Shown: piece by piece, positions 37,151 to 44,923 of the stretch
Position numbering within the stretch: position 1 is the first letter of the stretch
How the letters are laid out: each line of letters opens with the position of its first letter
Source: Pseudomonas oryzihabitans
Lineage (GTDB): Bacteria > Pseudomonadota > Gammaproteobacteria > Pseudomonadales > Pseudomonadaceae
NCBI RefSeq assembly: GCF_007665395.1
Contig: NZ_VDND01000002.1
Span: forward strand, 682,001-746,000
DNA: 64,000 nt
Reading direction: 5' to 3'
Position numbers and translations under genes: made by a program
The notes under the pieces: model-generated
The model's input: only the letters and a program-made list of their open reading frames with translations
What the model was told of the DNA's origin: nothing
Database searches by the model: none

Positions 37151-39025
37151 TTAACGTCCTACAGATGGATATTGAATTCGGGCATCTTGATAGTCGTTGA
37201 ATTGAGAGCGGCGAGCGATATCTTGGATACCAGTCTGCATCTTCAATAGAAGATCATCAGGAGAGAGGTTGCTACCTTCGATCACTACAGCGCCAGCAGC
37301 GATGTTAACGCTATTATCAATCTGACGATTGTCGTTGTTATTGTAGTTTTGTTCTAAACGTTGCTGCATCTGCTGCTGAATACGATCAGGATAGTCAATG
37401 GCGGGACTTGATCCAAACTGAGGTGCACGCAGAGGTTCAATGCTTGGATTACTCACCCAATCTGGAACTTTGAAGTCATTGATTGGTTGCCCATAACGAA
37501 GAGAGCTTTCTCGATATTTCTGGTTAAAGTCAGGAGTAAACCGATTACCAGGGGTTCCCCATGCAGGAGCACCAAAAAGATTCGCTACCTTATTAGTGAT
37601 GATGTCCCAAGCTTCACCTAACGAGCCAACAGAATTATATTTCTTAGGTGTTAAGAATCCAGGTTGTGGGTCATCAGGGCTGGCGCCAGGAATTGGTACT
37701 GTACCGTGTGATACTGTACCTGGCGGAATCTTCTCAGCAGCGTTGATGCTTGCCGTAGTGGCGTTTGTCATCCACGTTGCAAACTTAATACCTTCCGTTG
37801 CCACTTGATAGAGCATATCCCGCGTAGGCTTTAGAGCGTCATAAAGCTCTTTCTCTGCATGCGTGCGCTCTCTCATAGCATCAGTGAGAGGGCCTTCTGT
37901 ACGTTCTAGATTCTCAGCCCATTTAACATTGTCTAAACGAGCTTGAGCACCTTGAATAGAGTTAGAAAGCTCTTCAACACGAGTTGCGGCGTTCTTTGCA
38001 GAAAGCTCATATCCTTTCAATACATCATCAACTGATACTTTGCGTTTGGATAAGTCTTTGAGAAATTTCTCAGTGCCTTGACTATCATTTCCTTTGAAAC
38101 CAACACGATCAAGATAAGCTTTTTGAATGTACGATTTGATTGCGGGATTCGAGTCTGCGAGCTGTTGGTTAAGTTCCTCCCCTCGAAGATACCCAAGCCC
38201 CAACACCTGTTGCAGGGCGTAAGCTTGGCGCTCGATGCTCTGCTGATCACCGCCATTACCACGTGTGCTGACAGCCATATCGCGGTATAGGCCGATAGCT
38301 TGTCTTGCACCTAGTCCTGACTGCGTAGCTTGCTTCTCGAACCGGGTGTAGCCTGCCACCTGATCTTCAGCACGAGTGCCGGTGTAATCACTGATATCCC
38401 GTAGCGCCTGGATGTTGTTCTTGCGGCGTACCTCACTGCCGCCGACTGCTGCACCCAATTGCAGACGTTGCATCTGCTGCTCACCAATACGATTCTGGAA
38501 CTCATCCATCTGGTTTTGGAAGCTTTGGACAGCTTGCACGCCAACGTACCCAGCGACACCCGCAATACCAGCTCTGGAAGCCCCTACGAGGCCCGCCACA
38601 CCCCCTCCTTGGAAACCAGCAGCAGCAAGACCAGCTTCGTGTTGTTTCGCTACAGAGCGCGTGGATTGGCCGATGCTTGACCTGTCTGCGATAGCCCTGA
38701 TCTTCACCGAGCTAGCACCGAACTGGGCACGCTTGATAGCACTCTCAAGACTGCTGGTTAGACGAGTAGCATCTACGTTGAATTTATCAAGCTTCAGTGA
38801 AGTTAACCGACCGACCTGATTCAAGCTTGTCTGAATTTGCTTCTGAAGCTGGAGAGTGTTTAGCTGAATCTTTGGCTTGATGTTTAGACTTGCATTGTAC
38901 TTCTTGAAACCTTCCATCGTGGCTTGGATATTCTTAAGCATCCTCTCTGCTTGAGCAAAAGAACGTTGATCAACCTTGATCCCAAGGGATGCAAAGAAAC
39001 TCGCTACGGAACTCATATTATTCAT
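37151..39025 (-). CDS. Phage tail tape measure protein
   Basis: 624 residues. The layout is a helical N-terminus, an Ala/Gly-rich central hydrophobic part (GGGVAGLVGASRAGIAGVAGYVGVQ, about 145-170), a tape-measure domain pattern (ALRDISDYTGTRAEDQVAGYTRFEKQATQSGLGARQAIGLYRDMAVSTRGNGGDQQSIERQAYALQQVLGLGYLRGEELNQQLADS, about 205-300) and a disordered Pro/Gln C-terminus. It is short for a tape measure, implying a short tail if used as a ruler. The Dit-like gene follows upstream, the normal tail-module order. Confidence 0.85.
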   Translation of the reverse strand: MNNMSSVASFFASLGIKVDQRSFAQAERMLKNIQATMEGFKKYNASLNIKPKIQLNTLQLQKQIQTSLNQVGRLTSLKLDKFNVDATRLTSSLESAIKRAQFGASSVKIRAIADRSSIGQSTRSVAKQHEAGLAAAGFQGGGVAGLVGASRAGIAGVAGYVGVQAVQSFQNQMDEFQNRIGEQQMQRLQLGAAVGGSEVRRKNNIQALRDISDYTGTRAEDQVAGYTRFEKQATQSGLGARQAIGLYRDMAVSTRGNGGDQQSIERQAYALQQVLGLGYLRGEELNQQLADSNPAIKSYIQKAYLDRVGFKGNDSQGTEKFLKDLSKRKVSVDDVLKGYELSAKNAATRVEELSNSIQGAQARLDNVKWAENLERTEGPLTDAMRERTHAEKELYDALKPTRDMLYQVATEGIKFATWMTNATTASINAAEKIPPGTVSHGTVPIPGASPDDPQPGFLTPKKYNSVGSLGEAWDIITNKVANLFGAPAWGTPGNRFTPDFNQKYRESSLRYGQPINDFKVPDWVSNPSIEPLRAPQFGSSPAIDYPDRIQQQMQQRLEQNYNNNDNRQIDNSVNIAAGAVVIEGSNLSPDDLLLKMQTGIQDIARRSQFNDYQDARIQYPSVGR

Positions 39026-39036
39026 TATAATTTACC

Positions 39037-39831
39037 TCAGCGGGAATAATATTCAGTTGCAGATTGAGATTTCGGTTTGAGTACACCGTATAGCTCATCT
39101 TTCTGATCGATCTCTTGAGTCGTTTTCTTGCTGTTGATGGTGCCTTTGTTCTGCTTGACTGTTGACTTTTTCTTAAGGCCATCAACAACATCCTTAGGAA
39201 GGGCACTGGTACGAAGCTTCACGAATTTCACCTTTTCGAACGTTAGATCGCAGACCAGACTGTCTCCCGTGCTTTCATCTTCCTTGACTGAATACGATGT
39301 CAGAACCAAATCTTTATGAAGCTTTATAATTGCACCCAAAGCGTCAAATTCATATAACGTGTTGGTCCGCATAGCTGTCCGCATACGACCTGTAGCTTCG
39401 TCCAGAACTTCACCAGACATCAGACGTTGAAGAATTACATCTACAAAATCTTTATAGTTGGTGCGGGCACTATCCATTGATACGTTTGCATTGGATTGTG
39501 GTAGGAACTGACTGATTGATGAAGGAATAAGGTTGGTAAGGGTGGAAGAGCTTTCGTTCACCTTAACAGCACTTGGTTGTTCGATAACGTTATCTGCAAT
39601 GCCCCCATCCTCATCCCGGAACAAAGTACTGTTGCCAAGATCGGCATAGCTAATAACACCAGTGAATGAGAACGTTGGATTCTCGGCAGTGAAATTCGAA
39701 GTTACTGAACTCCCTGCGATAGGGTTTTTGGTAACCTGGCCTGTCAGGCTTTTAGAATAGGTGATGACAGTATCGAACAGAAGAAACTGTGACTCGTCGT
39801 CGATATTGGTAGAAATTTTAAGTCCAAACAA
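39037..39831 (-). CDS. Dit-like phage tail/baseplate protein
   Basis: 264 residues. The N-terminal half (FDTVITYSKSLTGQVTKNPIAGSSVTSNFTAENPTFSFTGVIS) has the beta-rich pattern of Dit-like N-terminal domains of myophage baseplates. The second half holds a conserved-looking SYSVKEDESTGDSLVCDLTFEKVKFV segment and a basic tail. It sits 12 bp upstream of the tape measure gene. In a complete phage the hub protein would be next; a hub-like protein is found in element 1. Confidence 0.7.
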   Translation of the reverse strand: MFGLKISTNIDDESQFLLFDTVITYSKSLTGQVTKNPIAGSSVTSNFTAENPTFSFTGVISYADLGNSTLFRDEDGGIADNVIEQPSAVKVNESSSTLTNLIPSSISQFLPQSNANVSMDSARTNYKDFVDVILQRLMSGEVLDEATGRMRTAMRTNTLYEFDALGAIIKLHKDLVLTSYSVKEDESTGDSLVCDLTFEKVKFVKLRTSALPKDVVDGLKKKSTVKQNKGTINSKKTTQEIDQKDELYGVLKPKSQSATEYYSR

Positions 39832-39872
39832 AATGATTACTCCTTAGAATAGCCGTCCTTGGCTTTGGGACG

Positions 39873-40298
39873 TTATTTAGATTTATTATATTCAGCTTTG
39901 AAACTATTATCTTTGAGCATATCTTTCAAAGATACCTTGCCGTGGTATTTCTCTACCAGTTTGTAATGAAGCATTGAAATCCCGTTCGCTTCGATTACCG
40001 TGCACCCAACAGTCTTGAGTATAGGAGCAGCGTCTAAAGACATCTTAACGGTGGTAATTCGATCATCTGAACTAATCAGGAAACAATCTACCATCGGGGA
40101 GAAGACCTTTGCCTTCGTAATGCCGGCTTCCTCAAGAAGTCGCCTAGTCTTGGCAAGGGACTCAGGACTGGATTTAAGTTCGAGATCCTTGGTTGGTTTT
40201 GTCTTAAGGACCAAATGCTCGATACGATTATTAGAGAGAAGTTTTTCGGCCCGTGAGCGTTCGGAGTCTTTAGGAAAGAGTTTTGACTTAAGCATCAT
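39873..40298 (-). CDS. Hypothetical protein, element 2
   Basis: 141 residues, basic, mixed alpha/beta (MMLKSKLFPKDSERSRAEKLLSNNRIEHLVLKTKPTKDLELKSSPESLAKTRRLLEEAGITKAKVF...). Overlaps the next upstream gene by 4 bp. Possibly a tail assembly protein from its place before the Dit-like gene; family not recognised. Confidence 0.6.
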   Translation of the reverse strand: MMLKSKLFPKDSERSRAEKLLSNNRIEHLVLKTKPTKDLELKSSPESLAKTRRLLEEAGITKAKVFSPMVDCFLISSDDRITTVKMSLDAAPILKTVGCTVIEANGISMLHYKLVEKYHGKVSLKDMLKDNSFKAEYNKSK

Positions 40299-40795
40299 TT
40301 TGTCTCCTGTAGTTGTTTTTCGAGAGCGGCAATAGCTTCTTTTTCAAGCTTCTCCATTCGGCTTTGTTCCTTCCTGGCCTGCTCCTCAGCATCCTTACGA
40401 CGAGCTTCCAGGAGCGCAGCTTGGATTAGACGATTTTTCTCGGCTTCGTAGTTCTCAAATACCTTCTGCTCATACACCTCAGTAAGCTTGTCTTCGATGA
40501 ATTGGATATCTTCAGCTTGGAGAGCAGGGGATTTCTTGAGGTAGATGTAGCAGCTACCCACCATCCCGGAATGTGGCGCTTTCCAATCGGTAAAAGTCCA
40601 GCCTTCGTTGAGGAGTTCAGAAGCCTTAGTGATTAGTTCAGGTAGGATCTGAGCGTTAATCCGCTCTTGGCACCCCATCCCAGATTTATAGAAATCCACC
40701 CGATGTGAGATAGCAGCATCAAGGCTGGCTTGGTTGAATTTGATGTCAGTGGTGGTTAGGGCTGCGTTGAATTGGTTTTGAAAAGTGTTGATCAT
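40295..40795 (-). CDS. Hypothetical coiled-coil protein, element 2
   Basis: 166 residues. An N-terminal globular part (MINTFQNQFNAALTTTDIKFNQASLDAAISHRVDFYKSGMGCQERINAQ) precedes a long charged helix at the C-terminus (EARRKDAEEQARKEQSRMEKLEKEAIAALEKQLQ). Unknown. Coupled to the next gene by a 4-bp overlap. Confidence 0.6.
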   Translation of the reverse strand: MINTFQNQFNAALTTTDIKFNQASLDAAISHRVDFYKSGMGCQERINAQILPELITKASELLNEGWTFTDWKAPHSGMVGSCYIYLKKSPALQAEDIQFIEDKLTEVYEQKVFENYEAEKNRLIQAALLEARRKDAEEQARKEQSRMEKLEKEAIAALEKQLQETK

Positions 40796-40954
40796 TTTAT
40801 AACTCCATATATGATTTTAGGTTTATTTAGGGCGTAAGGTGCCCAAGCCATTTAGTCAGAATAGACTGAATACTTTACGATTAATTGGTTGAAGCGTAGG
40901 TATGACGCGGGATAGAGGCTTGCAGTGAACTATGTTTAATATAAGCGGGTCGTG

Positions 40955-42280
40955 TTAGAACGGGTACCAAAGGTCCAGACGAATCAGAGCTTCTTGCAAG
41001 TAGACAGGAGGCAGAACGTCGCCAAACTCCTCATACCATTCCATTGCCAAAACATTCTCTTCCGCTTCCTGCCGCTTCAGTTGGGTAGCTTGGAAAGCCA
41101 CCTCCTCAGCAGTGGACGGACGATAGATGCAGCCGGGCATTCCGTGCTTATCTACAAGGTACTGCTCCAGACGATGAGAAATTACTACTTGATGAGGGGT
41201 ACGCTCTGGGACAGTGAAGCAATCAGCGAGAGTACGACCATCATAAACCCACTCGATTTTTTCTTTATGCAAATCCCTTGTTAGCTGCTCGGCTACGTGG
41301 TCTTCGATACTGATCTGATCCAAGACAGTGCCGCCGAGACCACGACTTCCATGTACACGAAGAAAGAACGTCTTTACGTTGTAAGGCGCATTGCGACGCT
41401 CATCCAGGTACTCAGCGTACATCAGAAGAGTAGGGTTTACAGGTAGTCCATTTTCAGCGAAACGCTTAGCTTCCTTTAGAGCAACAACAAGCTCAGACCA
41501 TCCATCCTTAGTCATTCCGAAGACAGTCACATCCAGTTTGCTTGCCTTCTCTTCAAGCTCAGAAGTCGTGAAATACTGAAGAATGTTTTTGATTGCCGCA
41601 GTCTGGCGTTCAATCTCTTGCTTGTTGGTTAGGTTCCGGCTCTCAATCTCCTTCTTTGCAAGCCTATTGATTAACTGCATGCGTACAGTGTAGTTGGGAG
41701 CGTGAAGGGCAAGGTAGTCATCAAGGACACTACCCAAGAACTTCTCAATCTTCGCGTACACCTGAGCATCATTATGCTTTTCGTTAATCTGCCACTTTGT
41801 CAGAAGCTCCGAACGAAGAATAAACGCACCGCCACCGCTATAGGATTTTCCACGTTGACGATTGTAAGTTCGGGTAGTGATCACCAGATTCTTAGCACAG
41901 AGAAGACCGAGAGAACCTTTAGATGAAACAGGAGCAATGTGAGATAGCTCGTAGTCCTTACGAATCTTACCGTTATCGAAGCCGTTAGCCAGGGTACAGC
42001 TTGATCGCAGACTCTGAAGGCTTTCAATCTCTTCTACACTGGTAAGCCCTGAAAGCACTTGTACCGTGCCAGCTCGCCTTACTTCTCGTAGCAGGTAGTT
42101 GCCAAAGCCGCTGTGGGGAAGCTTGTCTTTACGTCGCTGAATCGTTGCCTTTTGACGATTACTCTTATTCTCCCGCTTGGTGAACGTTGATTTGCAGGTT
42201 GAATTGCAAAACCGCTGGCCGTGTCGATGAGTAGTAAATTCGTTAGAACATTCCTCACATTTGTAAGTTCTTAGTACCAT
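40955..42280 (-). CDS. Zinc-finger/HNH-like nuclease-type protein
   Basis: 441 residues. An N-terminal zinc ribbon (Cys8, Cys11, Cys25, Cys29: YKCEECSNEFTTHRHGQRFCNSTC) precedes an HNH-like core (YELSHIAPVSSKGSLGLLCAKNLVITTRTYNRQRGKSY, about 110-150) with the His and Asn spacing of HNH endonucleases. A long helical C-terminal region has no clear motif. Phage HNH proteins nick DNA for packaging, homing or defence; which applies is unknown. A similar zinc ribbon occurs in the small gene at 42665. Confidence 0.65.
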   Translation of the reverse strand: MVLRTYKCEECSNEFTTHRHGQRFCNSTCKSTFTKRENKSNRQKATIQRRKDKLPHSGFGNYLLREVRRAGTVQVLSGLTSVEEIESLQSLRSSCTLANGFDNGKIRKDYELSHIAPVSSKGSLGLLCAKNLVITTRTYNRQRGKSYSGGGAFILRSELLTKWQINEKHNDAQVYAKIEKFLGSVLDDYLALHAPNYTVRMQLINRLAKKEIESRNLTNKQEIERQTAAIKNILQYFTTSELEEKASKLDVTVFGMTKDGWSELVVALKEAKRFAENGLPVNPTLLMYAEYLDERRNAPYNVKTFFLRVHGSRGLGGTVLDQISIEDHVAEQLTRDLHKEKIEWVYDGRTLADCFTVPERTPHQVVISHRLEQYLVDKHGMPGCIYRPSTAEEVAFQATQLKRQEAEENVLAMEWYEEFGDVLPPVYLQEALIRLDLWYPF

Positions 42281-42308
42281 TCTACATGCCCCTATAGGCT
42301 ATTATTAT

Positions 42309-42500
42309 TTACCGTTGTTCTTTTAGCTTCTCGGCAATGAGCTTAGCGACCATTGATCCAGGGTGCCTATAACCAAGCTCATTCAGCAACTCTGACAGAG
42401 CATCCCAATCTTTTGACTTCATCCAGAGACTCCGACGAACATAGCCTTTCGCCTTCATGTCATCACTGAAACTAAGTTTACTATCTTGCATCTTAAGCAC
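42309..42500 (-). CDS. Small RHH-like protein
   Basis: 63 residues (MLKMQDSKLSFSDDMKAKGYVRRSLWMKSKDWDALSELLNELGYRHPGSMVAKLIAEKLKEQR), with a strand followed by two helices. Overlaps the next upstream gene by 8 bp. Probable DNA-binding regulator by shape. Confidence 0.5.
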   Translation of the reverse strand: MLKMQDSKLSFSDDMKAKGYVRRSLWMKSKDWDALSELLNELGYRHPGSMVAKLIAEKLKEQR

Positions 42501-42681
42501 TCCGCTCTAATAGTTGATAAAGCTCTCTATTCATCTGTTGATCTACAATCCAGTTCAATGCTTGGGAAAAGCTGATCTTTCGTTCACCAGCTACAGACAA
42601 GATAAAATCAATATGCCCTTTGGTGAGTGAAGCGTTAATTTCTTGCTTCCTCTCTTTATTTGTTTTAGGCAGCATCTTCAT
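42493..42681 (-). CDS. Small helical protein
   Basis: 62 residues, basic helical (MLPKTNKERKQEINASLTKGHIDFILSVAGERKISFSQALNWIVDQQMNR). It could be another RHH-type regulator. Overlaps both neighbours, so part of one operon. Confidence 0.5.
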   Translation of the reverse strand: MKMLPKTNKERKQEINASLTKGHIDFILSVAGERKISFSQALNWIVDQQMNRELYQLLERSA

Positions 42682-42856
42682 GTTCTAACTCCAGTTTTCG
42701 TTGTTGTTTGTATTGTCCAATATCGAGACCAAGCGCTTGCCGCTGCTTGTGGAAGCGGACGTAACACATACGGTTTCCACACAGGAACGCTTTTGCAGAT
42801 TTGCTGTTGTATTCAGTGCCACAGCACAAGCACTTTCTCACTACGACCAATGCCAT
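42665..42856 (-). CDS. Small zinc-ribbon protein
   Basis: 63 residues with Cys9-x2-Cys12 and Cys26-x4-Cys31 (RKCLCCGTEY...FLCGNRMC) and a charged helical tail. First gene of the leftward operon 42856-40955 or beyond. Its zinc ribbon resembles the N-terminus of the 441-residue HNH-like protein. Confidence 0.6.
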   Translation of the reverse strand: MALVVVRKCLCCGTEYNSKSAKAFLCGNRMCYVRFHKQRQALGLDIGQYKQQRKLELEHEDAA

Positions 42857-42945
42857 TGTTATATCCTCAATGTCAGATTCTTTTTATTTGGCAATAAGAA
42901 GCCACTCTCCGAATTGGCAGAATGGCGATGTAAATTCTTTTGTAT

Positions 42946-42976
42946 AGATCAAAAAATAGGGCTCTGGAGCGAGCCC
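42946..42976 (-). terminator. Terminator-like hairpin upstream of the small zinc-ribbon gene
   Basis: On the minus strand: stem GGGCTC / GAGCCC followed by TATTTTTTG. It would end a leftward transcript arising to its right before the 42856 gene. Confidence 0.55.
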
Positions 42977-43253
42977 CTATAAAGCGCACAAGGAGAGGAG
43001 GTGCGATGGAGTATTAGGTGGCAACGTATAACTTACACGTCATCGTTGCCTGCTGGACGATTCACAGACGGTTTAGAACTGAGAGCCAGCTAAGAGGAGG
43101 TACGGGCAGCAAGAGACGCCCCAACGACCGGAATGAATACGGCGCTGTATTTTTCTCATCTGGAGAGCATTTCAACCGTGCCAGCGGGGAGGGTGGTTAC
43201 TCCCACGGGGATACTTATAAAGGCAGCACCCAAGCCTGAATTCGAGACACGAC

Positions 43254-43280
43254 AAAGCCACCTCTTTGGGTGGTTATTAT
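43254..43280 (+). terminator. Terminator-like hairpin
   Basis: Stem CCACC / GGTGG with loop TCTTTG, followed by TTATTATT. Confidence 0.55.
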
Positions 43281-43330
43281 TCGAGCTGATAATTTAATTA
43301 TAAGGTAAGGGGTCGATCTTGAGAATGGCT

Positions 43331-43372
43331 TTTAGCTGATAACTTTGTAAGCATTTAGCTAATGTTTTAGCT
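43331..43372. repeat. Three TTTAGCT direct repeats
   Basis: Copies at 43331, 43354 and 43366 in AT-rich DNA. Possible operator or iteron set of element 2. Confidence 0.4.
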
Positions 43373-43663
43373 AAATAAGATTGTTTGCTTATAGTTACCA
43401 TTATACTAACTCACCCCCGATTTTGTCAATAGGTTAAATGCATAATTTGAACTTTATTTTCATTATTTTATATAGATGTTAGTTGGTCTGGCGCTGAATG
43501 CCGATACACACGTAAAACAAATATCTTCGCGGGCTCAAGGCAACTTAACCGAGTCTGATTTTGAAATGGCTTCGGGGTATGATTTTATAGAAATATCGAC
43601 GCTATGCCACCTACAAGGCTCTTAGTGCAACGCTTGGAGCCAGGACATAGCTAAGTAGCGGAC

Positions 43664-43690
43664 AAAAGAAACCCCGCACGTGGCGGGGCT
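43664..43690 (-). terminator. Terminator after the serine recombinase gene
   Basis: Minus strand: stem with CCCCGC / GCGGGG arms (43672-43688), then UUUCUUUU. It lies 60 bp beyond the recombinase stop. Confidence 0.75.
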
Positions 43691-43749
43691 AATCAGTGTG
43701 AAGGGTTGGAGCATTCACACGAAATCTGAGTGTGATAATGAAGAAGAGT

Positions 43750-44319
43750 TCATCCCTTGTTCCAATGACGCTTGATCGTGGCGATACCTACGCTGAGGTC
43801 CTTGGCTGCTTGGCTCTGAGTCAACCCGCGTGCCTTGGCCTCCTGTACCTTCTCCGTCGTACCTACAGCTTCAGGCCTTCCTAGCTTCTTGCCTTCTGCC
43901 TTCGCTCGTTCCAAGCCAGCATGCGTGCGCTCGATCAATAGATCCCGTTCAAATTCGGCTACAGCACATAGCACCTGCATGGTCATCTTGCCTGCTGCAC
44001 TGGTGAGGTCTACTCCACCCAGAGCTAGGCAGTGAACCCGGATGCCTTCCTCTGACAGCTTCTCTATTGTGCTGCGTACGTCCATGGCGTTACGGCCCAG
44101 ACGGTCGAGCTTGGTAACAATCAGCGTGTCTCCGTGCTCCATGCGCTCTAGAAGCTTCTGGAAGCCTTTACGCTCACTAGCCTGGATAGAGCCGGACACC
44201 GTCTCAGTGACAACCCTACGAGCATCTACAGCAAAACCTGCCTGCTTTACTTCGAGCAACTGATTGTCAGTGGTTTGGTCGGCAGTGGAGACGCGGGCAT
44301 ATAGGAACGTACGGCTCAT
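43750..44319 (-). CDS. Serine recombinase (resolvase/invertase family)
   Basis: 189 residues. The catalytic Ser11 is in FLYARVSTADQ; other family motifs are TKLDRLGRNAMDV, GGVDLTSAAGKMTMQVLCAVAEFERDLLIERT and a C-terminal helix-turn-helix (LTQSQAAKDLSVGIATIKRHW). Length and layout are those of Tn3-type resolvases and DNA invertases. An inverted repeat with GTATCAA arms lies just upstream and could be its own binding site. It may resolve multimers of the element or act as a regulator; no invertible segment is evident. Confidence 0.92.
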   Translation of the reverse strand: MSRTFLYARVSTADQTTDNQLLEVKQAGFAVDARRVVTETVSGSIQASERKGFQKLLERMEHGDTLIVTKLDRLGRNAMDVRSTIEKLSEEGIRVHCLALGGVDLTSAAGKMTMQVLCAVAEFERDLLIERTHAGLERAKAEGKKLGRPEAVGTTEKVQEAKARGLTQSQAAKDLSVGIATIKRHWNKG

Positions 44320-44362
44320 CTCGATCCCTCGGTATCAATTAAGGTGGGATCATTTTATCAGC

Positions 44363-44396
44363 GTATCAAATAGTCGTTTAGCCTATATGTTGATAC
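44363..44396. promoter_or_regulatory. Candidate recombinase site (res/inverted repeat)
   Basis: GTATCAA (44363) and TTGATAC (44390) form a 34-bp inverted repeat 44 bp upstream of the recombinase start; another GTATCAA lies at 44332 and GTATCG twice near 44405-44425. This resembles subsites of a resolvase res region. Confidence 0.5.
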
Positions 44397-44448
44397 CAGT
44401 TGGCGTATCGGATGAGCGGTATCGTTAAACGGTCGATTGATGATGCTG

Positions 44449-44637
44449 CTAGTAGAGGCCGTGCGCCTTAGCCAACGCCTTCTCCAGGCTCGCAACGCAT
44501 GCCTGTTCCTTGGCGTAAATCTCAAAGCGGTGGTGTAGATCCGATTTCGCCCTCTCAAGCCGTGCCTTCCTTGCCGACAACTCTTTCTCTAACAGACTGG
44601 TGCTCACGGTGACGTCGCATGGTTTATAGCCTTTCAT
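44449..44637 (-). CDS. Small coiled-coil protein
   Basis: 62 residues (MKGYKPCDVTVSTSLLEKELSARKARLERAKSDLHHRFEIY...), mostly one amphipathic helix. A strong ribosome site (AGGAGAGACGT) precedes the ATG. Unknown function; upstream of the recombinase on the same strand. Confidence 0.6.
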   Translation of the reverse strand: MKGYKPCDVTVSTSLLEKELSARKARLERAKSDLHHRFEIYAKEQACVASLEKALAKAHGLY

Positions 44638-44923
44638 ACGTCTCTCCTGATGGCTCAGTTAGGGTCACGTAATCAGACAGTCGTTTGAAATCTAGTTCGT
44701 AGGGAAACTGTAATCAGAATGTAAATTTTGATAGGTAGAGGCTATTGCTAACTGTTAGCGTGCAAACCTTTTGCATATCGAAGGGCGCCAATGCTTAGCA
44801 AATGAGGGGAGAGGAGCAGTGTACGGGCTACAGACGTGCTACAAAGCGGGTTCTCACTGGATTGTCAGTTAGTGGTGGCCGTTACTGTATAACGTTAATC
44901 GATAGTTATTGGTTAATTTTTGA

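Larger units (their letters stand above)
42857..43749. other. Non-coding region with hairpins and TTTAGCT repeats
   Basis: 893 bp without a convincing gene. It holds a terminator-like hairpin (42946-42976, minus strand), a strong ribosome site at 42991-43003 followed by a 3-codon frame (ATG GAG TAT TAG), a 7-bp stem (GGCAACG / CGTTGCC, about 43020-43049), a terminator at 43254-43280, three TTTAGCT repeats and the terminator of the recombinase gene. It probably contains the operon promoters of element 2 and may encode a structured RNA. Confidence 0.5.

Noticed and set aside
43018..43239. 73-codon plus-strand frame (MATYNLHVIVACWTIHRR...)
   Set aside because: GTG start directly after a stop in the same frame, residue composition unlike a folded protein and hairpins within; treated as possible RNA instead.
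44358..44558. 66-codon minus-strand frame beside the recombinase
   Set aside because: Arg-rich shadow of the better supported 44449-44637 gene, which has a strong ribosome site.
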